DNA from: Bacillota bacterium
GTDB lineage: Bacteria; Bacillota_E; JAJZYS01; JAILZS01
Direction: 5' to 3'
Assembly: GCA_021817625.1 (NCBI GenBank)
Contig: JAKASY010000119.1
Span: forward strand, 1 to 6,480
DNA: 6,480 bases
The position numbers were made by a program, and so were the translations under genes. The notes under the pieces were generated by a model. The model did no database searches, was not told where the DNA came from, and worked only from the letters and a program-made list of their open reading frames with translations. Numbering within the stretch: the stretch's first letter is position 1; every line of letters starts with the position of its first letter. Of this stretch, positions 1-5,067 are shown in pieces.

Positions 1-121
1 GCTCCTCGACGTCGTGGACAACCTCGGCAATGCGCGCGTCGGGCCGGTCGACCTTGTTGAGCACCACCACGACGGGCAGCCGGGCACGCAGGGCCTTATG
101 CAGAGCGCCCCGACCCTGGGG
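1..121 (-). pseudogene. typA: TypA/BipA GTPase fragment, 5' part missing, 3' part off the window
   Basis: Reading leftward on the minus strand, about 40 codons match the middle of the G domain of TypA/BipA, a ribosome-associated translational GTPase. What is visible is PQGRGALHKAL, corresponding to the family's PQTRFVLRKAL, then a run of valines, the G4 motif NKVD (bases 47-58) and RPDARIAEVV. The upstream half of the G domain (P-loop, switch I and the DTPGH switch II) should lie at higher coordinates and is absent. Traces such as DGVCW and EPVP continue to about base 145 but in another reading frame, with apparent deletions, which indicates decay rather than a clean cut. The reading continues past base 1, so how much C-terminal sequence survives cannot be seen. 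The call rests on motif recognition; the pseudogene status is inferred from the missing and frameshifted upstream part. Confidence 0.7.
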
Positions 122-175
122 ACGGGCTCCCAGCAGACGCCGTCGTCGCGACCCGGCGGCACTAGGACAACATCC

Positions 176-652
176 ATGGTAGGCACGTTGCAGTCCTACC
201 CCCAGATAGGTCAGAGCCACGGCGTTGGGAGCGATATGGCGGTCACGGTGAATTCCATCACCCAGGCGTCGTACATCGGCATGGGCAGCGGGTTTGGGGC
301 CCAGGCAAACGGCATGTTCTGGCTGGTCCAAGTCACCGTGGCAAACACGTCGTCCAATTCTGATTCGATTACCGATAGTCAGTTCACCATCGAGACGCCG
401 CCGTTTCCGGGCGCCCAACAGAAGGTGTACTCGGCCGACAGCGGCGACGAGATTTACATCGCGAATGACAATTTCCCCATCCTGACCCTGAACCCGGGCG
501 TTAGCGCCACCGGCACGCTTGTATTTGACATGCCAGCCAGCATCACGTCCTCCAAGATGCGAGACTTCGTGCTCAACGTGAGCGACGGCCTCTTCAGCAG
601 CACGAATCAGAACTTCGCTCTCCTTGGGGGAGCCAACGCCCAGTCAGAGTAG
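176..652 (+). CDS. DUF4352-like Ig-fold domain protein, probably N-terminally truncated
   Basis: The reading predicts 158 residues. The pattern is that of DUF4352 (telokin-like Ig fold) domains: an early glycine-containing stretch and AVTVNSITQASY, a central FWLVQVTVANTSS strand, SQFTIETPP, then LNPGVSATGTLVFDMPAS near the end. These domains usually sit in exported or lipid-anchored bacterial surface proteins of unknown role. No signal peptide or lipobox precedes this one. The frame stays open back to base 2, but that part is antisense to the TypA fragment and has no domain character, so I chose the ATG at 176, which has a weak AGGA about nine bases upstream. The lost export signal next to a gene remnant suggests a recombination junction around 145-175, and the protein may not be functional. 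A terminator follows 13 bases after the stop. Confidence 0.65.
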   Translation: MVGTLQSYPQIGQSHGVGSDMAVTVNSITQASYIGMGSGFGAQANGMFWLVQVTVANTSSNSDSITDSQFTIETPPFPGAQQKVYSADSGDEIYIANDNFPILTLNPGVSATGTLVFDMPASITSSKMRDFVLNVSDGLFSSTNQNFALLGGANAQSE

Positions 653-665
653 ACCCTCGCAGCAG

Positions 666-694
666 AAAGGCCGCCCCTGCAACGGGCGGCCTTT
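666..694. terminator. Bidirectional intrinsic terminator
   Basis: The arms AAAGGCCGCCC (666-676) and GGGCGGCCTTT (684-694) are perfectly complementary over 11 bp, with a 7-base loop. The A-run on one side and T-run on the other let the stem act in both directions. It lies between the stop of the rightward gene ending at 652 and the stop of the leftward gene ending at 698, exactly where a shared terminator is expected. The T tract is short (three). Confidence 0.85.
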
Positions 695-697
695 GCG

Positions 698-1183
698 CTA
701 CTTGCGTCGCCCGAACACCTTATCCATGGCGGTCCACGTCGTTAGCCATCGTCTGCCCTGCCGCCAGAGACCGCCGGGCGGGAAGTCGTCGCGCCGGGCA
801 AGCACGTCGTCAAGGCGCTTCAAGCCGTAGCTGCTCAGCAACTCCATCACCGGCAGGCCGGCCCCCGTGTCTGTCGGTGGCTTCGGCTCCCCGTAGCGCT
901 CTATGAGTACCGATCGAACGAACAACCACGTGCCACCGGACTTCCTGACGCCCTCCCCAAAATCACCCCTGACCGCCATCGACTGTAGCGAGTCGCGCGA
1001 TAGGCCCCAGATTTCGGCGGCCTCGCTAGCAGTCACCACGTCCTCCAGCTCACGCCTTGTCACGTGCAGCCCTCCCTCCATCCCGAAGTATACGTCTGGA
1101 ATGACAGGCAACAAGTCGCGCAATCGGGCGTACGGCGTCGTCTGGATTAGCAGGCACGGGGCCAGCGCCAATAGATGGCCCAT
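698..1183 (-). CDS. Helix-turn-helix protein, excisionase/MerR-like DNA-binding fold
   Basis: The reading predicts 161 residues. Residues about 50-95 match the HTH_17/excisionase pattern: VVTASEAAEIWGLSRDSLQSM, then VRGDF and KSGGTWLFVRSVLIERYG, i.e. a two-helix reader followed by the small wing with the usual Gly-Gly-Thr-Trp turn. Such proteins are DNA-bending excisionases or small regulators; DNA binding is well supported, the target is unknown. The C-terminal 60 residues are charged and not recognised. Three starts compete. ATG 1183 is favoured because codons 1064-1183 show coding periodicity (third-position G/C about three quarters, second-position about two fifths by hand count), and this is lost above 1183. 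GTG 1063 has the best ribosome site (GGAGGGAGGG, six bases upstream) and a TATACT box at 1087-1092 that would fit an internal transcript. ATG 1081 has neither. It is divergent from the gene at 1271 and could regulate the shared intergenic region. Confidence 0.75.
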   Translation of the reverse strand: MGHLLALAPCLLIQTTPYARLRDLLPVIPDVYFGMEGGLHVTRRELEDVVTASEAAEIWGLSRDSLQSMAVRGDFGEGVRKSGGTWLFVRSVLIERYGEPKPPTDTGAGLPVMELLSSYGLKRLDDVLARRDDFPPGGLWRQGRRWLTTWTAMDKVFGRRK

Positions 1184-1200
1184 AGGGCTCCATCCCACGA

Positions 1201-1229
1201 TTGTCTGGAATACACAACAACGACATACT
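1201..1229 (+). promoter_or_regulatory. Candidate sigma70-type promoter for the 1271-2806 unit
   Basis: A -35-like TTGTCT (1201-1206) is followed after 17 bases by a -10-like CATACT (1224-1229); each matches the consensus at four of six positions. Transcription would start near 1236, about 35 bases before the ATG at 1271. The surrounding 1195-1260 stretch is visibly less GC-rich than its flanks, as is common for promoters. Confidence 0.35.
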
Positions 1230-1237
1230 GACCTCAA
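1209..1237 (-). promoter_or_regulatory. Candidate sigma70-type promoter for the HTH gene
   Basis: On the minus strand TTGAGG (1232-1237) is followed after 17 bases by TGTATT (1209-1214), each four of six to consensus. The predicted start near 1200 leaves a short leader carrying TGGAG just before the ATG at 1183. It is interleaved with the rightward promoter candidate, so the two could not easily be occupied at once. Confidence 0.3.
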
Positions 1238-1270
1238 TAGGACGACACGACCAAACGGGAGGCGGTTCGG

Positions 1271-1663
1271 ATGGCAGCGACAGTGATTCACCTGGAAGCG
1301 GCCCGGTCGGCCCTGGCGATGGCGGAGGCGGTAGTCCGGTACGCAGAGGTCAACGCGCAGCTGAAGGCCCTAGAGACGGAAGCCAAGGCCCTCCGGTTGG
1401 ACATCTTCTCCGCGCTCGACGCCAACGAATCAGACGCTGTGGAGGTTGGCGGCTACAAGGTGACACGCTCGGCCCGGCGCTCTCTGAAGCAGGAGGTCGC
1501 GGTGGCGGTGCTTGACGAGGCCGGGCTCGCCGACTGCGTGATCACCACGCGCCAGGCGGACCCGAAGGCGGCCGAAGCCGCTGTCACGCTCGGCCTTCTC
1601 GACGCCGGTACCTGGGCCGAGTGCTTCACCACCACGCCGGTCCTAACACTCAAGGCGCACTGA
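1271..1663 (+). CDS. Small phage-like coiled-coil protein, function unknown
   Basis: The reading predicts 130 residues. Residues 6-50 form a long helix rich in Ala, Leu and Glu with heptad-like spacing (AEVNAQLKALETEAKALRLD), followed by VEVGGYKVTRSARRSLKQE and a mixed helical C-terminus ending in TTPVLTLKAH. The plan of an N-terminal coiled coil, then a Gly-Gly-Tyr-Lys-Val strand, then Arg/Lys-rich sequence resembles small early phage proteins often found near recombination or nuclease genes. I recognise only the style, not a named family. The ATG has GGGAGG eight bases upstream. It is the first gene of a probable three-gene unit, 97 bases ahead of the next start, with a strong hairpin in that gap. 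It is divergent from the HTH gene. Confidence 0.7.
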   Translation: MAATVIHLEAARSALAMAEAVVRYAEVNAQLKALETEAKALRLDIFSALDANESDAVEVGGYKVTRSARRSLKQEVAVAVLDEAGLADCVITTRQADPKAAEAAVTLGLLDAGTWAECFTTTPVLTLKAH

Positions 1664-1687
1664 GCGCCGCGCGGCCATCCGAGGCCG

Positions 1688-1728
1688 CTGGCTGCACAGC
1701 GAACCCACCGTGCGCGCTGTGCGGCCAG
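1688..1728 (+). other. Long hairpin between the first and second genes of the unit
   Basis: Bases 1688-1701 (core GGCTGCACAGCG) pair with 1715-1728 (core CGCTGTGCGGCC) over 14 bp with one G-U pair and a 13-base loop. No T-run follows, so it is not a typical intrinsic terminator. It ends about 20 bases before the ribosome site of the gene at 1761. It may lower read-through, protect processed mRNA ends, or as DNA dyad symmetry be a protein-binding site; the sequence does not decide between these. Confidence 0.5.
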
Positions 1729-1747
1729 GAGCCCCGGAGGGTTCCAA

Positions 1748-1756
1748 GGGGAGGGG
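1748..1756 (+). promoter_or_regulatory. Strong ribosome binding site selecting the GTG start at 1761
   Basis: GGGGAGGGG occupies 1748-1756 apart from one A, with GGAGG at 1750-1754 and six bases to GTG 1761. Starts further upstream in the same frame (such as 1710) lie inside the preceding hairpin and lack such a site. Confidence 0.7.
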
Positions 1757-1760
1757 TACT

Positions 1761-2330
1761 GTGCGTTCACTCGATGTCCGCCCTACGGCGGTGACGACAA
1801 GCGATGCAGCGCATAACGCCGCGTGGCGACTGGTCGAGCGCCTTCGGTGCATCCACGTGGTGCGTTCCAGCCGGCTGTCCGACGAGACCGGCGACGGCAC
1901 GACGTACTGGTTCCACCGAACGTTTGACGCGTACTTCGTCATCCTGAGCGCGGACGTCGCGCCAGAGTCGCCTGCTGCCTGTGATGCGTTGCTGTTCGCC
2001 ATCGGGTACTACCTGACCACGAAGACTGCCCGTGAAGGCGGCGACCGTTCCGAGCCGTCGAACGAGACGCGCCGTGAATGGGCGACGGCCTGGGTGGACG
2101 CATTCAAGGAGCGGGGCGCTCGGCACGGCTTTTGGTCCGGCGCGCACTTGGTGCGACAGGCCGAGAGCGTGGCTGAGTCCATTCTCTACCGCCGCGGCGT
2201 GCGCGTGCCGAACGTCTTCATCGAGTACCCGGAAGGCGGTCTATACGACCGACGGACGTCTGGGTCCAAGCATGGACTGCGTCGTCTCTTGGGGGCGTCC
2301 CTGGTCGCTAGACCCGACGGTCTGGAATAG
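1761..2330 (+). CDS. Unknown protein, first of two tandem paralog-like genes
   Basis: The reading predicts 189 residues from a GTG start set by a strong GGAGG site. I do not recognise a family. It is probably cytosolic: there is no signal peptide or membrane helix. Order of visible elements: helix AAWRLVERLRC (20-30), an aromatic patch with YWFHR (49-53), hydrophobic strand YFVILSADV (58-66), helix CDALLFAIGYYLTTKTA (74-90), a charged helix with NETRREWATAWVDAFKERG (101-119), helix AESVAESILYRRGV (134-147), and an extra basic tail NVFIEYPEGG...KHGLRRLLG. The same order and several of the same residues recur in the next gene (AWRLV, FHR, RR-GV), so the pair probably arose by duplication and diverged strongly. 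The tail of about 40 residues is unique to this copy. The next gene's start lies 14 bases after its stop, supporting cotranscription. Confidence 0.75.
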   Translation: MRSLDVRPTAVTTSDAAHNAAWRLVERLRCIHVVRSSRLSDETGDGTTYWFHRTFDAYFVILSADVAPESPAACDALLFAIGYYLTTKTAREGGDRSEPSNETRREWATAWVDAFKERGARHGFWSGAHLVRQAESVAESILYRRGVRVPNVFIEYPEGGLYDRRTSGSKHGLRRLLGASLVARPDGLE

Positions 2331-2344
2331 GGGAGGGACACGGT

Positions 2345-2806
2345 ATGGCACGGCTGATGGCGCCCCCAGGCGGCGGTAGTACCGCGCAGGAGAGGCTTGC
2401 GTGGCGGCTTGTGAGTGCGGCCCAGATGTACGTCCAGTCGGACCCGCTCCCGCACGGCTTCCCCGGCCTGTACGCGTTCCACCGGCGCCTGAACTTGCCG
2501 ATGGTGTTGGTCTCCGAGTCGGTGGTGGCGGATGGGGACCGGTTCCCCTCGACCTTCCTGCCGCTCATCGGCCTTCATTTCATTCAGGAGGCGTCCGTGC
2601 GCCTGCGCGGCCGAGCAGAGAACGACTGCGCGGTGACCAGCCGGATGGCCCAACAGTGGGCCGAGGCGATGGAGATGCGGGCGCCGTCGTTCGAGGCGGT
2701 GAGCGACGCCGGCGACGTCGACGGGCCGACGCCGGGCGACGCTGCTCTCGAGGTGGCCGTGGAGCTATGGCGGCGGGAGGGGGTAGACACCGAACGGTCG
2801 GCGTGA
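2345..2806 (+). CDS. Unknown protein, second of two tandem paralog-like genes
   Basis: The reading predicts 153 residues; the ATG has GGGAGG eight bases upstream and sits 14 bases after the preceding stop. No family is recognised. Elements parallel the upstream gene: helix ERLAWRLVSAAQMYV (16-30), YAFHRR (43-48), strand MVLVSESVVADGD (53-65), hydrophobic LPLIGLHFIQEASVRLRGR (72-90), helix TSRMAQQWAEAMEM (98-111) and C-terminal ALEVAVELWRREGV (134-147). Overall identity looks low, but the shared anchors fall in the same order at nearly the same spacing. It lacks the basic C-terminal tail of its partner and has a Pro/Gly-rich N-terminus and an Asp/Gly-rich linker (118-132). A heteromeric pair is possible but is inference. 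A hairpin beginning 16 bases after the stop probably ends the unit. Confidence 0.75.
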   Translation: MARLMAPPGGGSTAQERLAWRLVSAAQMYVQSDPLPHGFPGLYAFHRRLNLPMVLVSESVVADGDRFPSTFLPLIGLHFIQEASVRLRGRAENDCAVTSRMAQQWAEAMEMRAPSFEAVSDAGDVDGPTPGDAALEVAVELWRREGVDTERSA

Positions 2807-2822
2807 TGCCGCCGAACACAAG

Positions 2823-2854
2823 AAGGCCTCGACCGCGTGAGCGGCCGGGGCTCT
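2823..2854. terminator. Hairpin between convergent genes, probable terminator
   Basis: Left arm 2825-2836 (GGCCTCGACCGC) pairs with right arm 2841-2852 (GCGGCCGGGGCT) around a GTGA loop, which is of the GNRA class, with one A-C mismatch and two G-U pairs. On the plus strand no T-run follows. On the minus strand the stem is followed by TTCTTGTGTT, so it suits the leftward gene ending at 2882 better. Both neighbouring genes end toward it. Confidence 0.5.
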
Positions 2855-2881
2855 ATCGCTAGTGTCACGGGCCCGGTTTTG

Positions 2882-3049
2882 TCAGGCTCTCTCGTTACCA
2901 GTGCCACCGCACGTCGCGCACGCCACCGTCCCGACGACGGCCAGCACTGGGTCCTTCGAGCGCTGAACTCCGACCTGTTCGGCCTCGTGCCAGCAGCTCC
3001 CACAGTTGCACTTTCCGGTCCCGTTGCAGTGCTTACAGTCCGCGGCCAC
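2882..3049 (-). CDS. 55-residue Cys-rich protein with DnaJ-type zinc-finger motifs
   Basis: The GTG at 3049 is two codons after an in-frame stop, so it is the only reasonable start; AGGGG lies eight bases before it. Cysteines are arranged as CKHCNGTG (residues 5-12), then CNCGSCW (14-20), and near the C-terminus CATCGGTG (44-51). The C-x-x-C-x-G-x-G repeats are the zinc-binding signature of the DnaJ cysteine-rich domain, here in a miniature, free-standing form. Such small proteins are common in phages and other mobile DNA; their partners are usually unknown. Two C-x-x-C pairs plus a C-x-C-x-x-C could bind one or two zinc ions. The middle of the protein (QVGVQRSKDPVLAVVG) separates them. A TACTAT box at 3065-3070 may be its -10 element, giving a very short leader. 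The gene is below usual length cut-offs, but nine Cys/Gly-patterned motif positions are unlikely by chance. Confidence 0.75.
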   Translation of the reverse strand: MAADCKHCNGTGKCNCGSCWHEAEQVGVQRSKDPVLAVVGTVACATCGGTGNERA

Positions 3050-3202
3050 GTCTCACACCCCTACATAGTACGCTGGTAGGACCGAAACCTTCGCGGACCT
3101 GGCAGGACTTCCCTGCACAGCGCCGTAGCCTTCGTGCCAGAGGTGATGTCGTGCGCTGGCGAATCGCGCGCACGGTATGTACAAGTGGGGAGCGTGCCAC
3201 GA

Positions 3203-3481
3203 ATGGATGAAACCGCCACGGAGGCACCGTTCATCGGCACGGACGTGGCCATCAATGTAGCTGGCGCGTTCCTTCGCCAGCGCTGGCTCCGTCGTCAGGA
3301 CCTCGAGCACACCAAGGTCATCGCATCGTCCGTAGAGTTCTACATGACGGGCACGGTGCCCGTGTACCGAGTTACGATGCCGAGCGACATCAAGCGGGGC
3401 TGTCTGGGAGGAACCATGAAGGGGCCAAGCGCACAGGTGCAGGTCCACGCGGTGACCAAGGAAATCCTGGGGTGGCAATGA
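3203..3481 (+). CDS. Small unknown protein, possibly PepSY-like fold
   Basis: The reading predicts 92 residues from ATG 3203, preceded by GGGGAG at 3187-3192. The frame is open further upstream (to 3134), but no start there has a ribosome site. Layout: helix INVAGAFLRQRWLRRQDLEH (16-35), strand IASSVEFYMTG (39-49), strand VYRVTMPSD (52-60), a Gly-rich turn, and a last strand QVQVHAVTKEILGWQ. A helix followed by three strands, the last ending in a lysine-glutamate-isoleucine-leucine-glycine turn, recalls PepSY domains, which end in strands with a similar turn. The resemblance is weak, and no signal peptide is present. The next gene begins one base after its stop, so the two are almost surely cotranscribed and probably act together. 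Confidence 0.6.
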   Translation: MDETATEAPFIGTDVAINVAGAFLRQRWLRRQDLEHTKVIASSVEFYMTGTVPVYRVTMPSDIKRGCLGGTMKGPSAQVQVHAVTKEILGWQ

Positions 3482-3482
3482 G

Positions 3483-4070
3483 ATGAGCGCGCCGCACCCG
3501 TACCTGGTCGACATACTTAGGGAGCCGGTGGCCTTATGGGTCGTCGGGCTTGCGTTCCTGCCGGCGGCGGCGCAGGCGGTCGCGCTCATCTTCTTCGGGC
3601 GGCGCTCCGACCTAGCGCAAAAGGCTCGCGACGAGCGCGACGAGCGCGAACGGGCCGCCCGCATCAATGCCACCAAGGTGGCGGTGGCCTCGACCCTTAG
3701 CACGCTCTGCGCGGCGACGGACATGGCCCAGAAGAACGCACCAAACGACCGGAGCGCGTCGGCCATTTGGACGACAGCGCTCCTTGACGCGTGGCCGAGC
3801 GCGGCCGAACTGGCTGAGGCCTATGACGCTGAGACAGTCCAAACACTGGCCCAGGCGTATGCGGAGGCACGGGTAGCGAGACAGAACGTCGCGATGGAGA
3901 ATGTCTTTCGGGGCAACGGATGGCCAGCAGGACGTCTCAAGGAGTTGCTCAGCGGGCACGGTGCCCCGTTCCGAAAGGCATGGGACGCCCTACCCGAGGC
4001 AGACAAGGCCGTGGTGGGGGGCGACCAAGCTGCTCGAGCACCTGACCTGTCCGGAGAGCCGCGTGCCTAG
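3483..4070 (+). CDS. Single-pass membrane protein with cytoplasmic helical domain, function unknown
   Basis: The reading predicts 195 residues. One hydrophobic segment at about 16-38 (VALWVVGLAFLPAAAQAVALIF) is followed directly by GRR and a highly charged stretch (ARDERDERERAARINATK) that should form a helix or coiled coil, leading to a mostly helical soluble part. By the positive-inside rule the C-terminal domain is cytoplasmic. Further features are AEAYDAETVQTLAQAYAEARVA (111-132), GNGWPAGRLKELLSGHGAPF (144-163) and a disordered Pro/Ala/Asp-rich tail. No catalytic motif is seen. The ATG overlaps the translational context of the upstream stop (one-base gap), indicating translational coupling with the 92-residue protein. 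It is convergent with the YgiT-like gene, and I see no clear terminator in the 65 bases between. Confidence 0.7.
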   Translation: MSAPHPYLVDILREPVALWVVGLAFLPAAAQAVALIFFGRRSDLAQKARDERDERERAARINATKVAVASTLSTLCAATDMAQKNAPNDRSASAIWTTALLDAWPSAAELAEAYDAETVQTLAQAYAEARVARQNVAMENVFRGNGWPAGRLKELLSGHGAPFRKAWDALPEADKAVVGGDQAARAPDLSGEPRA

Positions 4071-4135
4071 AAACTTGGGAACGGTTTGCCTGCCACGTGC
4101 GCCCGATAGAGTGCCCCGTCGAGACCGGCTACGCC

Positions 4136-4378
4136 CTATCCAGCGCCGAACTCCTTGACCGCCAGTTCCTCGAGACGCACAGCTCCATCGCGGCCCGCGC
4201 GCACCAGTTGCTGCAGCCGGTCGACCACCTCCGGGTCAAAGATGGTGTCGCCGTGGCCCTGGCACTCCCAGGCGGGGACGTTGAGGACGCGCACCCAGGC
4301 GCCGTCCTTGCCCCAGTGGGCCACGTGCTCCACCGTCACCGCATCCATGGCACGACCGCACCAACATGTCGGCGGCAC
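4136..4378 (-). CDS. YgiT-type small zinc-finger protein (antitoxin-like), variant ligands
   Basis: The reading predicts 80 residues from GTG 4378, which has GAGAGGGG nine bases upstream; a longer TTG-started reading from 4456 would overlap the preceding gene and puts the finger far from the N-terminus. The pattern matches YgiT/MqsA-type fingers: an N-terminal Cys pair (PPTCWCG), strands with AWVRVLNVPAWEC, then a second ligand pair and TIFDPEVVDRLQQLV. Family members normally have C-x-x-C twice. Here the first is C-x-C, and the second is C-x-x-H (CQGH). The family is known mostly from antitoxins of MqsR- or DUF4258-type toxins, either alone or with a fused HTH. No HTH and no such toxin gene lies next to it. 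It follows the membrane protein gene ending at 4435 by 56 bases on the same strand, so the two probably share a transcript. Confidence 0.7.
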   Translation of the reverse strand: MPPTCWCGRAMDAVTVEHVAHWGKDGAWVRVLNVPAWECQGHGDTIFDPEVVDRLQQLVRAGRDGAVRLEELAVKEFGAG

Positions 4379-4434
4379 GTGGGTAGGCCCCTCTCGCGTT
4401 CGCGCATGACAGTCCCTGCCTGAAGCCTGCAGGG

Positions 4435-4983
4435 TCAGCCGCAGGGCTTGCACCAACCGTGCGCGCCGCCGCTGCCGATGAAGTACAGCTCGACGGGTGT
4501 ACCGTTCTCGCTCATGGCTTCGAGGACGGCCATGTCCTGGCGCACGACCTTCGTCCGCGTCCGGCCCCGGCTGCCGATGATGGCGCCGGCGGCTTCGCCC
4601 AGGTCACCTGCGATCGCGTTGCCGGCGATGGCGCCCACGGCCAAGCCGCTCAGGCCGACGCCCCCGCCGGTGGCCACGACCTGCGACCGCGGGATGAATC
4701 GCCGCCCCTTCACCTTGTCAGCGTCGATGGCGACGCGCCGGCGTCCAACCTGAACCGTGATGGTATCGCCCGCATGCCACACCTGGGCCGCGCCGGGCAC
4801 GAGCAACGGGTGGCCACCTAGATAGGACACTGCGGCGGGGTGCGGCTTCGCTATCTCGGCCTTCATTTGGTCGCCCAGAGCGCCCATGAAGCCGCGCGGA
4901 TGGCGCCGGTGGATGCGGACGAACTGCCACACGACGTACGCGACGACAGCCAGCGACACGACGGTCCAAACGAGCGCTTGCAC
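4435..4983 (-). CDS. Membrane-anchored protein with internal Gly-rich segment and C-terminal CxxC
   Basis: The reading predicts 182 residues from GTG 4983, preceded by AGGGGGTGG and a good promoter candidate; the frame is open to 5430, but that part is antisense to the rightward gene and lacks coding character. An N-terminal membrane helix (about 3-22, VWTVVSLAVVAYVVWQF) is followed by basic RIHRRHPR, placing the rest in the cytoplasm. Residues 55-100 read as a beta-rich module (GGHPLLVPGAAQVWHAGDTITVQVGRRR in two parts). Residues 104-139 are a Gly/Ala-rich hydrophobic stretch (GVGLSGLAVGAIAGNAIAG) of glycine-zipper type that could insert in or pack against the membrane. The C-terminus VELYFIGSGGAHGWCKPCG ends with a C-x-x-C pair two residues from the end. 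No family is recognised. It is the first gene of a leftward unit with the YgiT-like gene. Confidence 0.7.
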   Translation of the reverse strand: MQALVWTVVSLAVVAYVVWQFVRIHRRHPRGFMGALGDQMKAEIAKPHPAAVSYLGGHPLLVPGAAQVWHAGDTITVQVGRRRVAIDADKVKGRRFIPRSQVVATGGGVGLSGLAVGAIAGNAIAGDLGEAAGAIIGSRGRTRTKVVRQDMAVLEAMSENGTPVELYFIGSGGAHGWCKPCG

Positions 4984-5005
4984 GACGCCACCCCCTGTCG
5001 CGCCG

Positions 5006-5034
5006 ACTGTAGCGCCGCAGGGAGATTTTGTCAC
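5006..5034 (-). promoter_or_regulatory. Sigma70-type promoter for the 4983-4136 unit
   Basis: On the minus strand GTGACA (5029-5034, five of six to the -35 consensus) is followed after exactly 17 bases by TACAGT (5006-5011, four of six to the -10 consensus). Transcription would start near 4999, 15 bases before GTG 4983 with its ribosome site in the leader. This supports that start. On the opposite strand TTGTCA (5028-5033) could be the -35 of the rightward gene, but no good -10 is placed for it. Confidence 0.5.
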
Positions 5035-5067
5035 GCGCCGAACCCCGCTGCGACATTGCGATGGAGT

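Noticed and set aside
14..175. Upstream extension of the DUF4352-like reading
   Set aside because: It is antisense to the recognisable TypA fragment and has no signal peptide or domain character.
903..1286. Plus-strand open reading of 127 codons
   Set aside because: It runs antisense through the clearly recognisable HTH domain and has no ribosome site or protein-like pattern.
2866..2880. Palindrome CGGGCCCG followed by TTTT as a terminator
   Set aside because: The 8-base palindrome has no room for a loop, so it cannot form a hairpin of that kind.
2837..3079. Plus-strand open reading of 80 codons
   Set aside because: The minus strand here encodes the Cys-rich zinc protein with a patterned motif; the plus reading has none.
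4097..4423. Plus-strand open readings across the YgiT-like gene
   Set aside because: They are antisense to a recognisable zinc-finger protein and low in coding character.
4414..4434. CCCTGC/GCAGGG hairpin between the membrane protein and YgiT-like genes as a terminator
   Set aside because: Only 6 bp with a 9-base loop and no T-run; the two genes are more likely on one transcript.
4840..5067. N-terminal extension of the HEPN-like protein
   Set aside because: It lies antisense to the membrane protein gene, is rich in His/Asp/Arg as shadows are, and crosses the divergent promoter.
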